Numbered from the stretch's first letter, positions 1-6,700 are shown. The stretch is DNA of 9,054 nucleotides from an uncultured Rubrobacteraceae bacterium (GCA_902806105.1 CADCVI010000115.1:1-9054), one strand, 5' to 3'. Made by a program: numbers and translations. The notes: generated by a model from the sequence alone, not told the origin.

Positions 1-2
1 AC

Positions 3-470
3 CCCGACGCCCTGCGCTTCGTGCTCGAGGTCAAGGACGCGGGCATGCGCATCGTGGAGGCCTCCTCGTCCAAAAACGCCAACGCCTTTCTCGAGCGCAT
101 CAGGATGGACGAGTTCGCCCGGGAAGAGAGCCTGAACTACGACTTCGTGGAGTCAGGCACGACGTTGCTCGACACGCTCGACGCCAACGTCAGCGGCCGG
201 GACTTCGAACGGGGCAAGCCCCACCCCACGATCTTCTTGACGGCCGCCGAGGAGCTCGGCATCTCCCCGGAGGAGGGCTTCGTCATCGAGGATGCCGCCA
301 ACGGGGTGCAGGCCGCAAAGGCCGGGGAGATGGCGGCCCTCGGCCTGGCGCGGGCCGACGACGAACAAGCGCTAGAGGAGGCGGCGGCCGACCTGGTCGT
401 CACCACCCTCGACGACGTCTCGCTGGAGGCGCTCTCCGAGGGACGCCTCGACCGTAGGGACGGTCGCTGA
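3..470 (+). CDS. HAD-superfamily phosphatase, beta-phosphoglucomutase-like (5' end outside window)
   Basis: This is the C-terminal part of a HAD hydrolase. The frame is open to the window edge, so the N-terminus with the catalytic DxD motif is missing, and the GTG at 21 is probably internal. Numbering from 21, motif II is the ASSSKNAN stretch (residues 14-21), the motif III lysine is K66 in GKPHP, and motif IV is VIEDAANGVQAAKAG with acidic E90 and D91. This arrangement is typical of the beta-phosphoglucomutase-type branch, cytosolic enzymes acting on sugar phosphates. The stretch between motifs II and III is longer than in the simplest members, as in HADs linked to disaccharide phosphorylase pathways. 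The stop lies 24 bases before the gpsA-like gene, so the two are probably cotranscribed. The substrate cannot be read from the sequence; glycerol 3-phosphate or a hexose phosphate are both possible. Family call is firm, specificity is not. Confidence 0.85.
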   Translation, partial: PDALRFVLEVKDAGMRIVEASSSKNANAFLERIRMDEFAREESLNYDFVESGTTLLDTLDANVSGRDFERGKPHPTIFLTAAEELGISPEEGFVIEDAANGVQAAKAGEMAALGLARADDEQALEEAAADLVVTTLDDVSLEALSEGRLDRRDGR

Positions 471-494
471 TCCTGTCTATCAAGAGGGAGAAAT

Positions 495-1574
495 ATGACT
501 ATCGTTAGCGTTCTCGGCTCTGGCATAATGGCCACGGCCCTCGCCTTCCCGCTCACGGACAACGGCCACGAGGTGCGCCTGGTAGGCACGCACCTCGACC
601 GTGAGATCATCGACTCCATCAAGGAGACACGAGTGCACCCGGGCCTCGACCTCGAGGTCCCCGGGGCGGTCAGCGCCTTCCACCTGGAGGAAGCCGAGGA
701 GGCTTTCGACGGCGCCGAGGTCGTCATGAGCGGGGTCAACTCCTTCGGGGTGCGCTGGGCGGGAGAACGACTCTCCTCTCTGCTCGAACCCGGCATGCAC
801 GTCCTCTCCATAGCGAAGGGGATGGAGGCGACGGAGGACGGCGACCTGCGCATCCTGCCCGAGGTTCTCGCCGGTCAGCTACCGGAGGACCTGCGAAAGC
901 GGGTCTCCTGGTCGGCCATCGCGGGGCCCTCAATCGCGGGAGAGGTGGCCGTGCGCCGGGATACCTGCGTGGTCTTCACCGGCCGCGACGCCGGAGTGCT
1001 GGAGGAGTTATCGGGGCTGTTCAGGACCCCCCACTACCACGTGTGGAACTCGACCGACCTGGTCGGCGTCGAGGTGTGCGCCGCGACCAAGAACTGCTAC
1101 GCCCTCGGGGCCGGTTTCATGGAGGGAATCCTCGATGGCGATGGCGAGTCGGAGGGGCGGTACCGCAACTACGACTACGGGGCCGCGCTCTTCGGCCAGG
1201 CCACGAGGGAGCTGGGACGGTTCATGGAGCTGCTCGGCGGCGATCCCGAGACGCCCTTCGGGCTGGCCGGGGTCGGGGACATGTTCGTCACAAGCATGGG
1301 GGGGCGCAACGTGAAGGTGGGGCGGCTCGTTGGCTCGGGGCTGCGGTTCTCGGAGGCGCGCGAGCAAATGCCCGGCGTGACGCTGGAGGGGGCGGCGGCC
1401 ATCGAGGTGATCGGCGGCGCGCTGCCCGGGCTTACTGAGCGCGGGTTGATCGGACCCGAAGACTTCCCGCTGATGCGCCACCTGCACTCCGTTGTGGCGT
1501 TGGATGAGCCGTTGGACATGCCCTGGGGCACCTTTTTCGGGGGCGAGCCAGAGAAGAAAGCAGGGAGAGAATAG
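495..1574 (+). CDS. gpsA: Divergent NAD(P)-dependent glycerol-3-phosphate dehydrogenase
   Basis: This is a cytosolic enzyme that interconverts dihydroxyacetone phosphate and sn-glycerol 3-phosphate with NAD(P)H. The 359 residues are slightly longer than the usual ~330-340. The N-terminal Rossmann motif is GSGIMA (8-13), with alanine where the third glycine usually sits. The conserved KG is K108-G109, the family's GPS-A-EV block is at 144-151, and the catalytic lysine is probably K199 in GVEVCAATKN. The substrate-binding GLAGVGD (256-262) and GRN (270-272) follow, with a VTLEGAAA block near the C-terminus. The stretch between K199 and GLAGVGD is unusual: it carries an acidic, tyrosine-rich insert (GDGESEGRYRNYDYG) and departs from the common family pattern. 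This marks a divergent branch, so the symbol denotes the family. The ATG at 495 follows a GAGGGAG site (483-489). The gene ends 2 bases before glpD. Confidence 0.85.
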   Translation: MTIVSVLGSGIMATALAFPLTDNGHEVRLVGTHLDREIIDSIKETRVHPGLDLEVPGAVSAFHLEEAEEAFDGAEVVMSGVNSFGVRWAGERLSSLLEPGMHVLSIAKGMEATEDGDLRILPEVLAGQLPEDLRKRVSWSAIAGPSIAGEVAVRRDTCVVFTGRDAGVLEELSGLFRTPHYHVWNSTDLVGVEVCAATKNCYALGAGFMEGILDGDGESEGRYRNYDYGAALFGQATRELGRFMELLGGDPETPFGLAGVGDMFVTSMGGRNVKVGRLVGSGLRFSEAREQMPGVTLEGAAAIEVIGGALPGLTERGLIGPEDFPLMRHLHSVVALDEPLDMPWGTFFGGEPEKKAGRE

Positions 1575-1576
1575 AG

Positions 1577-3304
1577 ATGGGGTCACGCATACCGCAGGAC
1601 ATCGAGAGGCAGGTCTTCGACGTTGTCGTGGTCGGGGCGGGTATCAACGGCGCGGGCATAGCCCGCGACGCCGCGATGCGCGGTTTGCGGGTGCTGCTTC
1701 TGGACAAGGGCGACATCTCGAGCGGCACGACGCAGTGGGCGACGCGCCTGATCCACGGGGGCTTACGCTACCTCGAGCACTACGAGTTCGCGCTCGTTAG
1801 GGAGTCCTTGAAGGACAGAGAGGCGCTCTTGCACATCGCGCCGCACCTGGTCAGGCCGCTCGGCTTCCTGGTCCCCATTTACGACAGGAGCTCGCGCGGG
1901 CCGCTGATGATGCGTCTCGGCATGAGCCTCTACGACGCGCTCTCCTACGGCAAGAGCATGGACCGCCACAAGATGTTCGGCCGCAAGCAGGTCCAGAACC
2001 GCGAGCCCGGTCTCAACCCCGAGGGCCTGAAGGCGGCGGCCTACTACTACGACGCGCAGGTCGAGTACGCCGAGAGGGTCGCCGTCGAGAACGCGATCTC
2101 CGCCCGCGACCACGGCGCGACCGTCGTCACCCACGCGAACGTGGAGAACCTGATCATCGAGGAGGGCGACGTGAAGGGCGTGGGGTTCACGGACGTGTTC
2201 ACCGGCGAGAGTTACACGATCCGCGCCCCCGTCACGGTGAATGTCGCGGGCCCCTGGGTGGACGAGGTCCTCTCCGACCTCCAACAGCCGGGCGCCGGCG
2301 AGAACGTCGGGCGCTTCATGGGCGGCACCAAGGGCAGCCACCTGATCGTCGACCCGTTCCCCGGTGCCCCCAAAGGCGAGGCACTATACGTCGAGGCGCG
2401 CAAGGACGGGAGGCCATACTTCATCGTGCCGTGGAACGGCAGGTACCTGATCGGAACGACCGACCTGCGCTACGAGGAGGACCTCGACCACGTCGAGGCG
2501 AGCGAGGGGGAGATCGAGTACCTCCTCGACGAGACGAACTACGTGATCCCGTCGGCGAACCTGACCCGCGGGGACGTACTCTTCACCTACTCCGGCGTGC
2601 GCCCCCTACCCTACAACCCGGAAGGGTCCGAAGGCGGCGTCACCCGCAGCCACGTCGTCTTCGACCACGCAAAGGGGGGGGCCGCCGCGGGCGGCAAGGT
2701 CAAGAGCCAGGGCGCCGAGCTGCCGCGGGTCGGGGGCCTGCTCTCCATCGTCGGCGGCAAGCTGACGACCTACCTCAACCTGAGCCGCCAGACCGTAGAC
2801 GCCGTCTTCGAGAAGCTGAACAGGAAGGCCCCCAGGAGCACGTCCCGCAAGACCCCGCTTCCGGGGGGCGAGACCTCCGACTTCGGGGCCTTCGCGGCCG
2901 GGTTCAAAGCCGCAAGCACGGTACCCGACGTCCTCCAGGACAGGCTCCTCAAGCTCTACGGTGTCAGGGCGTCGGAGGTCCTCAAGATAGGCGAAGACGA
3001 CCCCGATCTCCTCGTGCCGCTCTCCCCGATCGAGAGCGTCGAGACGTCGCTCGTCGGGGCCGAGGTGATATGGGCCTTCCGGGAGGAGATGGCCCAGACG
3101 CTCTCCGACGTCCTCTTGAGGCGCACGATGGCCGGCTACGGCCCCAGGGTCGCCCTCGACGTCGCCGAAGCCGCCGCACAGGTCGCCGCGGGGCATCTCG
3201 GGTGGGAAAAAGAACGCGCCGAGCGCGAGGTGCGCGAATACCGCGAATGGGTCGAGCGCTACACCCCGAAAGAGTTCAGGGACCGCGAATCGTCGCCGGC
3301 CTAG
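1577..3304 (+). CDS. glpD: FAD-dependent (quinone-linked) glycerol-3-phosphate dehydrogenase
   Basis: The product oxidises glycerol 3-phosphate to dihydroxyacetone phosphate and passes electrons through FAD to membrane quinones (EC 1.1.5.3). At 575 residues it has the normal aerobic GlpD length. The FAD-binding motif GAGINGAG is at residues 20-27. The family block SSGTTQWATRLIHGGLRYLE follows at about 48-67. Further hallmarks are a central GTTDLRYEEDL block, YSGVRPLPYNP, and SIVGGKLTTYLNLS near residue 400; the rest is the C-terminal helical domain. No transmembrane helix or signal peptide is evident, as expected for a peripheral membrane protein. The ATG at 1577 is 2 bases after the previous stop, with AGGGAG (1562-1567) inside the end of gpsA, so translation is probably coupled. 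No frameshift is visible. Placing glpD right behind a gpsA-type gene suggests a paired NADH-to-quinone function rather than glycerol catabolism alone; that is inference. Confidence 0.95.
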   Translation: MGSRIPQDIERQVFDVVVVGAGINGAGIARDAAMRGLRVLLLDKGDISSGTTQWATRLIHGGLRYLEHYEFALVRESLKDREALLHIAPHLVRPLGFLVPIYDRSSRGPLMMRLGMSLYDALSYGKSMDRHKMFGRKQVQNREPGLNPEGLKAAAYYYDAQVEYAERVAVENAISARDHGATVVTHANVENLIIEEGDVKGVGFTDVFTGESYTIRAPVTVNVAGPWVDEVLSDLQQPGAGENVGRFMGGTKGSHLIVDPFPGAPKGEALYVEARKDGRPYFIVPWNGRYLIGTTDLRYEEDLDHVEASEGEIEYLLDETNYVIPSANLTRGDVLFTYSGVRPLPYNPEGSEGGVTRSHVVFDHAKGGAAAGGKVKSQGAELPRVGGLLSIVGGKLTTYLNLSRQTVDAVFEKLNRKAPRSTSRKTPLPGGETSDFGAFAAGFKAASTVPDVLQDRLLKLYGVRASEVLKIGEDDPDLLVPLSPIESVETSLVGAEVIWAFREEMAQTLSDVLLRRTMAGYGPRVALDVAEAAAQVAAGHLGWEKERAEREVREYREWVERYTPKEFRDRESSPA

Positions 3305-3320
3305 AGATGTCGCCGATTCG

Positions 3321-3327
3321 AAGGAGG
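3321..3327 (+). promoter_or_regulatory. Ribosome binding site fixing the GTG start of the broken HAD gene
   Basis: A perfect AAGGAGG lies 4 bases before the GTG at 3332. It decides the start, since no ATG is available in that frame. Its survival shows that translation initiation was not what failed in this gene. Confidence 0.7.
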
Positions 3328-3331
3328 GCCC

Positions 3332-3649
3332 GTGATCTCCGCCGTGATCTTCGACCCGGAGGGCACGCTGTTAGAGACGGAGGAACTGAAGGCCATCTCC
3401 TACGCCCGCGCCGTCGGGGAGCCGGACCCCGACGTCGACGAGGAAGCCGTCGTGACCGCCTACACGCGGAGGCTGATCGGGCGCTCCCGCCAGGAGCTAC
3501 TCGGCCGACGAGTACGCCGCCTCCTCTCTTGGGCCTTGCCTGGCTACGCTTCCGGGTGGCGGCGAAGCGCTTGTGTGCTGCAAAGGAAAAACCAATTACG
3601 AAGGCTACGACTTCAGCGTCGTCTCCGACTGAGTAGGACACGATGCTAA
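3332..3649 (+). pseudogene. Truncated HAD-family phosphatase (N-terminal part only)
   Basis: The first ~56 residues read as the start of a beta-phosphoglucomutase-like HAD. The nucleophile motif is in VIFDPEGTLLETEELKA, followed by an acidic helical stretch and IGRSRQE, typical of the cap domain's beginning. After about position 3500 the same frame becomes a low-complexity arginine-rich string to 3649 with no HAD features. Motifs II, III and IV are all absent, and 105 codons is about half the usual length. Motif I is also altered: the second aspartate of DxD is glutamate (DPE), which normally acts as the acid/base residue. The gene follows glpD by 27 bases, so it belonged to the operon. It is probably a deletion or fusion relic. 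A frameshift within one gene is less likely, because the downstream coding-like frame does not look like HAD. Confidence 0.7.
3477..3632 (+). other. Unrecognised coding-like C-terminal tail after the HAD break
   Basis: A second frame (codons in register with position 3498) is open from the TGA at 3474 to a TGA at 3630-3632. It reads like the end of a real protein, including YSADEYAASSLGPCLATLPG and then CCKGKTNYEGYDFSVVSD. It has no start codon with a ribosome site and begins inside the broken HAD gene. Base composition is a little richer in A and T (3575-3605) than the surroundings. I do not recognise the family. It may be the surviving C-terminus of a gene joined to the HAD gene by a deletion at about 3480-3500, or less likely a chance open frame. 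Confidence 0.35.
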
Positions 3650-3679
3650 CAGGCCTATCGAGAGCCTGAAAGGAACGCC

Positions 3680-4384
3680 GTGAAGGTAGCCACCGAGAAG
3701 CTGCGTAGCGCCGCCCACGCGGCCGTGGATGCCCACGTCGACAGCGGGATGACCGTCGGGCTCGGATCCGGCTCGACGGCCTCCTTGGCCGTGAAGAGGA
3801 TTGGAGAGTTGCTCTCCTCGGGCGAGCTCGAGGACGTTCGGGGGATACCGACCTCGGAGGCGACCGCGCGGCTGGCCCGCGAGGCCGGCATCCCGCTAAT
3901 CGATCTCTCCCAGGGCAGGACCGAGGTCACGATAGACGGCGCCGACGAGATCCAAGCGGGCCGGCTTGCCCTGATCAAAGGCCACGGCGGCGCGCTATTG
4001 CGGGAAAAGATAGTCGCCGCCGCAAGCGGAGGCCTGATCGTGGTCGCCGACGCCTCCAAGCTGGTCGACCGTTTGGGGAGGGATGTGCTACCGGTCGAGG
4101 TCGAGCCCTTCGGGTGGGAGTCGACGTCAGAGGCCCTCTCCTACCTGGGCTGCGAGCCACGGCTCCGACCCCACGACCGGGACCCGGAACGCCCGTTCGT
4201 GACGGACGGAGGCAACTACACGTTGGACTGTCGGTTCTCCTCCATAACCGACCCCGGAGCACTGGAGGTCGCGATAAAGCGCGTCCCCGGCGCCCTGGAG
4301 TGTGGCCTATTCGTCGGCCTGGCCAAGGTCGCGTACGTCGCCCACGAAGACGGTACCCGGGCCATGGCGGCGTCGGCCCGGTAG
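3680..4384 (+). CDS. rpiA: Ribose-5-phosphate isomerase A
   Basis: The product interconverts ribose 5-phosphate and ribulose 5-phosphate in the non-oxidative pentose phosphate pathway, in the cytosol. The 234 residues match the family length. Motifs appear in order: phosphate loop GLGSGST (27-33), IPTS (56-59), TIDGADEI with D86 and D89, then K100 and E109 in KGHGGALLREKIV. These correspond to the catalytic and binding residues of characterised RpiA proteins (D81, D84, K94 and E103 in E. coli). VTDGGN and GLFVGLA follow in the C-terminal part. The start is a GTG at 3680 with GAAAGGA just upstream (3668-3674). The gene stands 48 bases after the stop of the unrecognised tail, so it may read through from the operon or use a promoter inside the decayed 3500-3670 stretch; none is clear. 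All key residues are present and the gene appears functional. Confidence 0.95.
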   Translation: MKVATEKLRSAAHAAVDAHVDSGMTVGLGSGSTASLAVKRIGELLSSGELEDVRGIPTSEATARLAREAGIPLIDLSQGRTEVTIDGADEIQAGRLALIKGHGGALLREKIVAAASGGLIVVADASKLVDRLGRDVLPVEVEPFGWESTSEALSYLGCEPRLRPHDRDPERPFVTDGGNYTLDCRFSSITDPGALEVAIKRVPGALECGLFVGLAKVAYVAHEDGTRAMAASAR

Positions 4385-4460
4385 CCGCGGGAAGAAAGCA
4401 AAACAGAAAGGCACTCGTACGGGAGGTACTCCTGGGGCTATTCTCGGGTTCGGGTGTGAG

Positions 4461-4934
4461 ATGCGAGACGGTTTCGAGGACTCGGGTAACCACGGGGATC
4501 GCGTGGCCGAGTTGTTCAAGGAGGCGGCCGGAAGCCTACCGGCGAAAGGGGATCCCGAGGCCTTCGTCGAGGGCGTGCTCGCCCGCTCGACCGACCGACT
4601 TTTTCCCCTCGACTCTCCGCTGGGCAACGTCTACGTCGGCGTCGGCGAGCGGGGGGTCAGGATGGTCGGCCGCGCCGACAGCCCGGAGGAATCCTGCCGC
4701 CGCTACGGGTAGCGCTTCGGCCGGATGCTCTCCTGGGGCTCGGACGCGAGGACCCGGCGGATAGCTGACCGTACGGCGCGGGTGTTCGCGGGGGAGAAGA
4801 TCGAGGTACCCGTGGACCTCTCCGGGGCCGCCACTTCCGTCAGGACGCTGCGCGAGTACTTGAGCTCGTCAGCCCCCGAACGGTGGGGCCTCCGGGCGGC
4901 CTCCTGGGAACGCCGCTGTGCGCGGCGCGGCTCC
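4461..4934 (+). pseudogene. ogt: Methylated-DNA--protein-cysteine methyltransferase remnant
   Basis: The first 83 codons from the ATG at 4461 include STDRLFPLDSPLGNVYVGVG, typical of the N-terminal domain of O6-methylguanine-DNA methyltransferases. An in-frame TAG at 4710-4712 interrupts the gene. The same frame continues with RFGRMLSW, then RTRRIADRTARVFAGEKIEV and PVDLSGA, as expected just before the catalytic domain. From about 4835 the homology seems to shift frame (FRQDAARVLELVSPRTVG, starting near 4841). It then fades, and the PCHR active-site motif with the acceptor cysteine is absent. Its 3' end abuts the stop of the convergent gene on the other strand. It follows rpiA by 76 bases. 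Direct DNA alkylation repair from this locus is therefore lost. The family call rests on N-terminal motifs and flank similarity, and no strong ribosome site is seen at 4461. Confidence 0.7.
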
Positions 4935-5264
4935 CTACCGCTGGGAGGGCTCCTCGGCGAGGACCTCCTCGGCCCACCCGAGCGCCGCGTTGGTGGCCGG
5001 GAATCCGACGGTGGTCAGCGCGAGGACGACCGCGTGCAGGATCTCATCCTCCGAGGCCCCTATCCCGAGGAGCTTGCGCGCGTGGGAGCGCACGGCCCCC
5101 TCCGACTCCGCGCCGACGGCAACCCCGAGCTTGACCAGGCGCCGCTCCTTCTCGCCCAAGGGGCCGGCCTCGTGCTCGGCGGCGCCCAGGGTGTCGAATG
5201 CTTCCTTCACCGCCGGGAAGCGTTGCTCGAACCGCTTGTACACCTCCGGTAGGTAGTCCGTCAC
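4935..5264 (-). CDS. Carboxymuconolactone decarboxylase family protein without the redox cysteines
   Basis: This is a 109-residue, mostly helical cytosolic protein of the CMD/AhpD-like fold. LPEVYKRFEQRFPAVKEAFD is a typical N-terminal helix, and the core runs through LGEKERRLVKLGVAVGA, SEGAVRSHARKLLGIGASEDEI and LHAVVLALTTVGFPATNAAL. The core spot where AhpD-type members carry the CxxC pair reads ESEGAVRSH, with no cysteine in the whole protein. A peroxidase role like AhpD is therefore unlikely, and a lactone decarboxylase or a non-redox role remains open. The start is GTG at 5264, fixed by AAGGAGGA on the minus strand (plus coordinates 5271-5278) with 6-base spacing. The gene converges on the ogt remnant. 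It looks intact and is probably expressed alone from the 5285-5340 region. Confidence 0.8.
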   Translation of the reverse strand: MTDYLPEVYKRFEQRFPAVKEAFDTLGAAEHEAGPLGEKERRLVKLGVAVGAESEGAVRSHARKLLGIGASEDEILHAVVLALTTVGFPATNAALGWAEEVLAEEPSQR

Positions 5265-5270
5265 GACTTG

Positions 5271-5278
5271 TCCTCCTT
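5271..5278 (-). promoter_or_regulatory. Ribosome binding site for the CMD-family gene
   Basis: On the minus strand this reads AAGGAGGA, 6 bases before the GTG at 5264. It selects that start over any other in the frame and argues that the gene is alive. Confidence 0.7.
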
Positions 5279-5425
5279 CTCCGCGCTGTTCCTGGTACCC
5301 GGATGCTAGCAGCCGGGGCTCCTGCCGGTGGCACTCCGCGGCGGAATATGCTCAGCCCACGGTTCGTTCGCTAGGCACCTCTTAAGAGGGACGGCCCGCC
5401 CGGGCGGCACGAGGCGGGTGCCTCC

Positions 5426-5578
5426 TCGAACCCCGCCGTGCAGTGCGGCGCGGTCTTCCAGGCGCTGCACCCGCGAACTGGAGCTTTGGGCCTCTTCCAC
5501 CAGCCGCCGGATGCCGGCGAGCGTCGTCTCCTCTCCTGCGGCCATGATCCTGACCCGGATGGACGAGTCGGTCGCCAC
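5426..5578 (-). other. Coding-like minus-strand scrap, unrecognised
   Basis: Read on the minus strand, this stretch gives about 50 residues with strongly G/C-biased third positions. It includes [18 protein letters not shown] and [15 protein letters not shown], predicted helical. The [13 protein letters not shown] piece resembles the opening helix of SnoaL/NTF2-like proteins, but the following sequence turns into glycine- and arginine-rich noise (towards 5306), so no domain is complete. Possible starts are GTG at 5578 and ATG at 5545, neither with a good ribosome site. It is either the broken N-terminus of a lost gene or a chance product of base composition. Together with 5285-5425, where I see nothing clear beyond a possible promoter for the CMD gene, it fills the gap before the TPR fragment. 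Confidence 0.25.
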
Positions 5579-5583
5579 CGTAG

Positions 5584-6276
5584 GCCGCCGAGATCGGGCG
5601 CGAACTCAGGAACGGGTTCGTGCGGGCTCTCGCGGCCACCAACCTCGTCCACGGGCTCACCGAAGCGGGCGAGACGAGGAGGCGCTTCGGGTCGCCCGAG
5701 AGGGGTTGACCTTCGCGCAAGGGTCGCCCAGCCTGACGCTGCTGCTCTTCCAGTTCACCGTGTTGGGCCACGGTCTCCTGGCGATGTTGAGGCTGGGAGA
5801 GGCGCGCGAAGCCTACGTGGAGGCACTGGAGCTTACCGACAGTACGGCCCCGCTGCGTCGATGGAAGTCGGCCATAGCGCCCAAGTTGTGCGCGAGCCGG
5901 GCGCTGGCCGGCGATTGGGCGGGCGCCCACACGCTCGCGCTTGAATCGCTGAACATGAGGGACGAGCTGCCGGCGCGCCTGGTGTGGATGGACTTTATGC
6001 GCCACCACGAAACGGAGGTACTTTTGTGCGGCGGCAGCGAGGAGCTGGCCTGCGAGGACGCGCGGCGTCTCGGAGAGCGGGTCGGGAGCAACCCGCGCTT
6101 CCGCCTCGTCCACCTCAGGATGCTGGCCGTACTCCAACGGTGGAGGGGTGACGCCGACGGGGCGCTCGAAACGCTGCGCCGGGCGGAGGCGCTTGTCGAG
6201 GAGATCGGGCTTCCGGGCGAGTCCTGGCAGGTGCGGGGCGCGCTCGGGACCCTCCTCGAGGACCGCGGCGAGCCCC
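5584..6276 (+). pseudogene. TPR-repeat fragment of a large regulator/ATPase-type protein, frameshifted
   Basis: About 225 residues of helical-repeat sequence can be reconstructed. It opens after the TAG at 5581-5583 as [20 protein letters not shown] and HGLTEAGE. It continues in the next frame as EEALRVAREGLTFAQGSP through long leucine-rich helices, ending GLPGESWQVRGALGTLLEDRGE near 6270. The shift between frames lies at about 5670-5682 and fits loss of one base. The helix pairs and the EEIGLPGESWQVRGALG motif are typical of the C-terminal TPR region of multidomain actinobacterial regulators (AfsR/LuxR or predicted-ATPase types). No start codon with a ribosome site and no N-terminal ATPase or DNA-binding domain is present. 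The last repeat is cut off where AbiEi homology begins. TPR assignment is good; the parent family is inferred. Confidence 0.65.
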
Positions 6277-6700
6277 CAGGGAGTTACCTGCCTTGATTCT
6301 GCTCTCCTTCTGGGATCTCACCGACGAAGTCCCTGGCGAGTCTACCTGGCGGTGCCCAGAGGATCGCATCGTCCCTCGATAGACTACCCCCCGACGCGCG
6401 TTCACGTCTTCGCCGCCGACACCTTTGAGCTGGGGCGCGAGAAGATCCGGCTGGAGTCTGGGGAGTAGATCGCGATCTACTCCCCAGAACGAAGCGTAGT
6501 GGACGCCATGCGTCTGAGGAACCAGTGGGTACCGACGTGGCCTACGAAGCCTTCAGACGCTATCTACGGCGTCCCGGAGCCTCTCCGGGCAACCTGCTGC
6601 GGCTCGCCAAGCAGCTCAGGACCGAGCGCCTCATGTCCAACGCCTTGACTATGTTGATGGATAAGCTAGGCGGCGGGCAGTCTTTACGGCCTTGTATGCT
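6277..6700 (+). pseudogene. AbiEi-type (type IV) antitoxin / COG5340-like regulator, decayed
   Basis: The protein can be rebuilt by hopping frames: GVTCLDSAL (from 6280), SFWDLTDEVPGE (about 6309-6344), then YLAVPRGSHRPSIDYPPTRV up to LESGE. A TAG at 6466-6468 follows, then in the same frame IAIYSPERSVVDAMRLRNQ, and finally VGTDVAYEAFRRYLRR to about LTMLMDKLGGGQ. These blocks match the order seen in AbiEi/COG5340 antitoxins: an 'LAVPRG-PRI-YPPVRV' middle, 'YSPERT-VDAMRLR', and a C-terminal helical arm. At least three frame changes are needed (about 6307, 6345 and 6522); the latter two fit a single missing G each. The N-terminal winged helix is absent, replaced by the TPR fragment. No AbiEii nucleotidyltransferase toxin lies nearby. 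The real C-terminal end is uncertain. Confidence 0.7.
6457..6488. repeat. Perfect 32-bp palindrome
   Basis: The left arm TCTGGGGAGTAGATCG (6457-6472) is followed immediately by its exact reverse complement (6473-6488), with no spacer. The next outer pair (6456/6489) does not match. As RNA it could fold to a 14-bp stem with a CGCG loop. It lies inside the AbiEi pseudogene and contains its TAG stop at 6466-6468. There is no T-run after it, so it is not a standard terminator. A match of 16 base pairs by chance is very improbable. Confidence 0.95.

Noticed and set aside
1763..2341. Long minus-strand open frame opposite glpD
   Set aside because: It is the antisense shadow of a strongly conserved glpD region; high GC leaves few stops, and the translation has no recognisable motif or ribosome site.
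2431..3636. 401-codon plus-strand open frame across the end of glpD and the HAD remnant
   Set aside because: It is arginine/proline/glycine-rich frame-shadow sequence of glpD (shifted frame), without a ribosome site; glpD itself has all family motifs.
3650..3668. CAGGC...GCCTG hairpin before rpiA as a riboswitch or terminator
   Set aside because: The 5-bp stem with a 9-base loop is too weak, has no T-run, and overlaps the rpiA ribosome-site region; chance occurrence is likely.
4422..4432. GGAGGTACTCC near-palindrome between rpiA and the ogt remnant as an operator
   Set aside because: Only five base pairs and isolated; such short symmetric sites are expected by chance in 9 kb.
5328..5580. 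Upstream extension of the TPR frame back to an ATG at 5328
   Set aside because: The translated extension is arginine/serine/proline-rich noise, and the TPR-like sequence upstream of 5675 lies in a different frame.
5382..6137. 251-codon minus-strand open frame opposite the TPR fragment
   Set aside because: The plus strand shows clear TPR helices here; the minus translation is a composition artefact with no motif.
6457..6488. Palindrome as a rho-independent terminator
   Set aside because: No T-run follows on either side and it lies inside a coding remnant, so a mutational or structural origin fits better.
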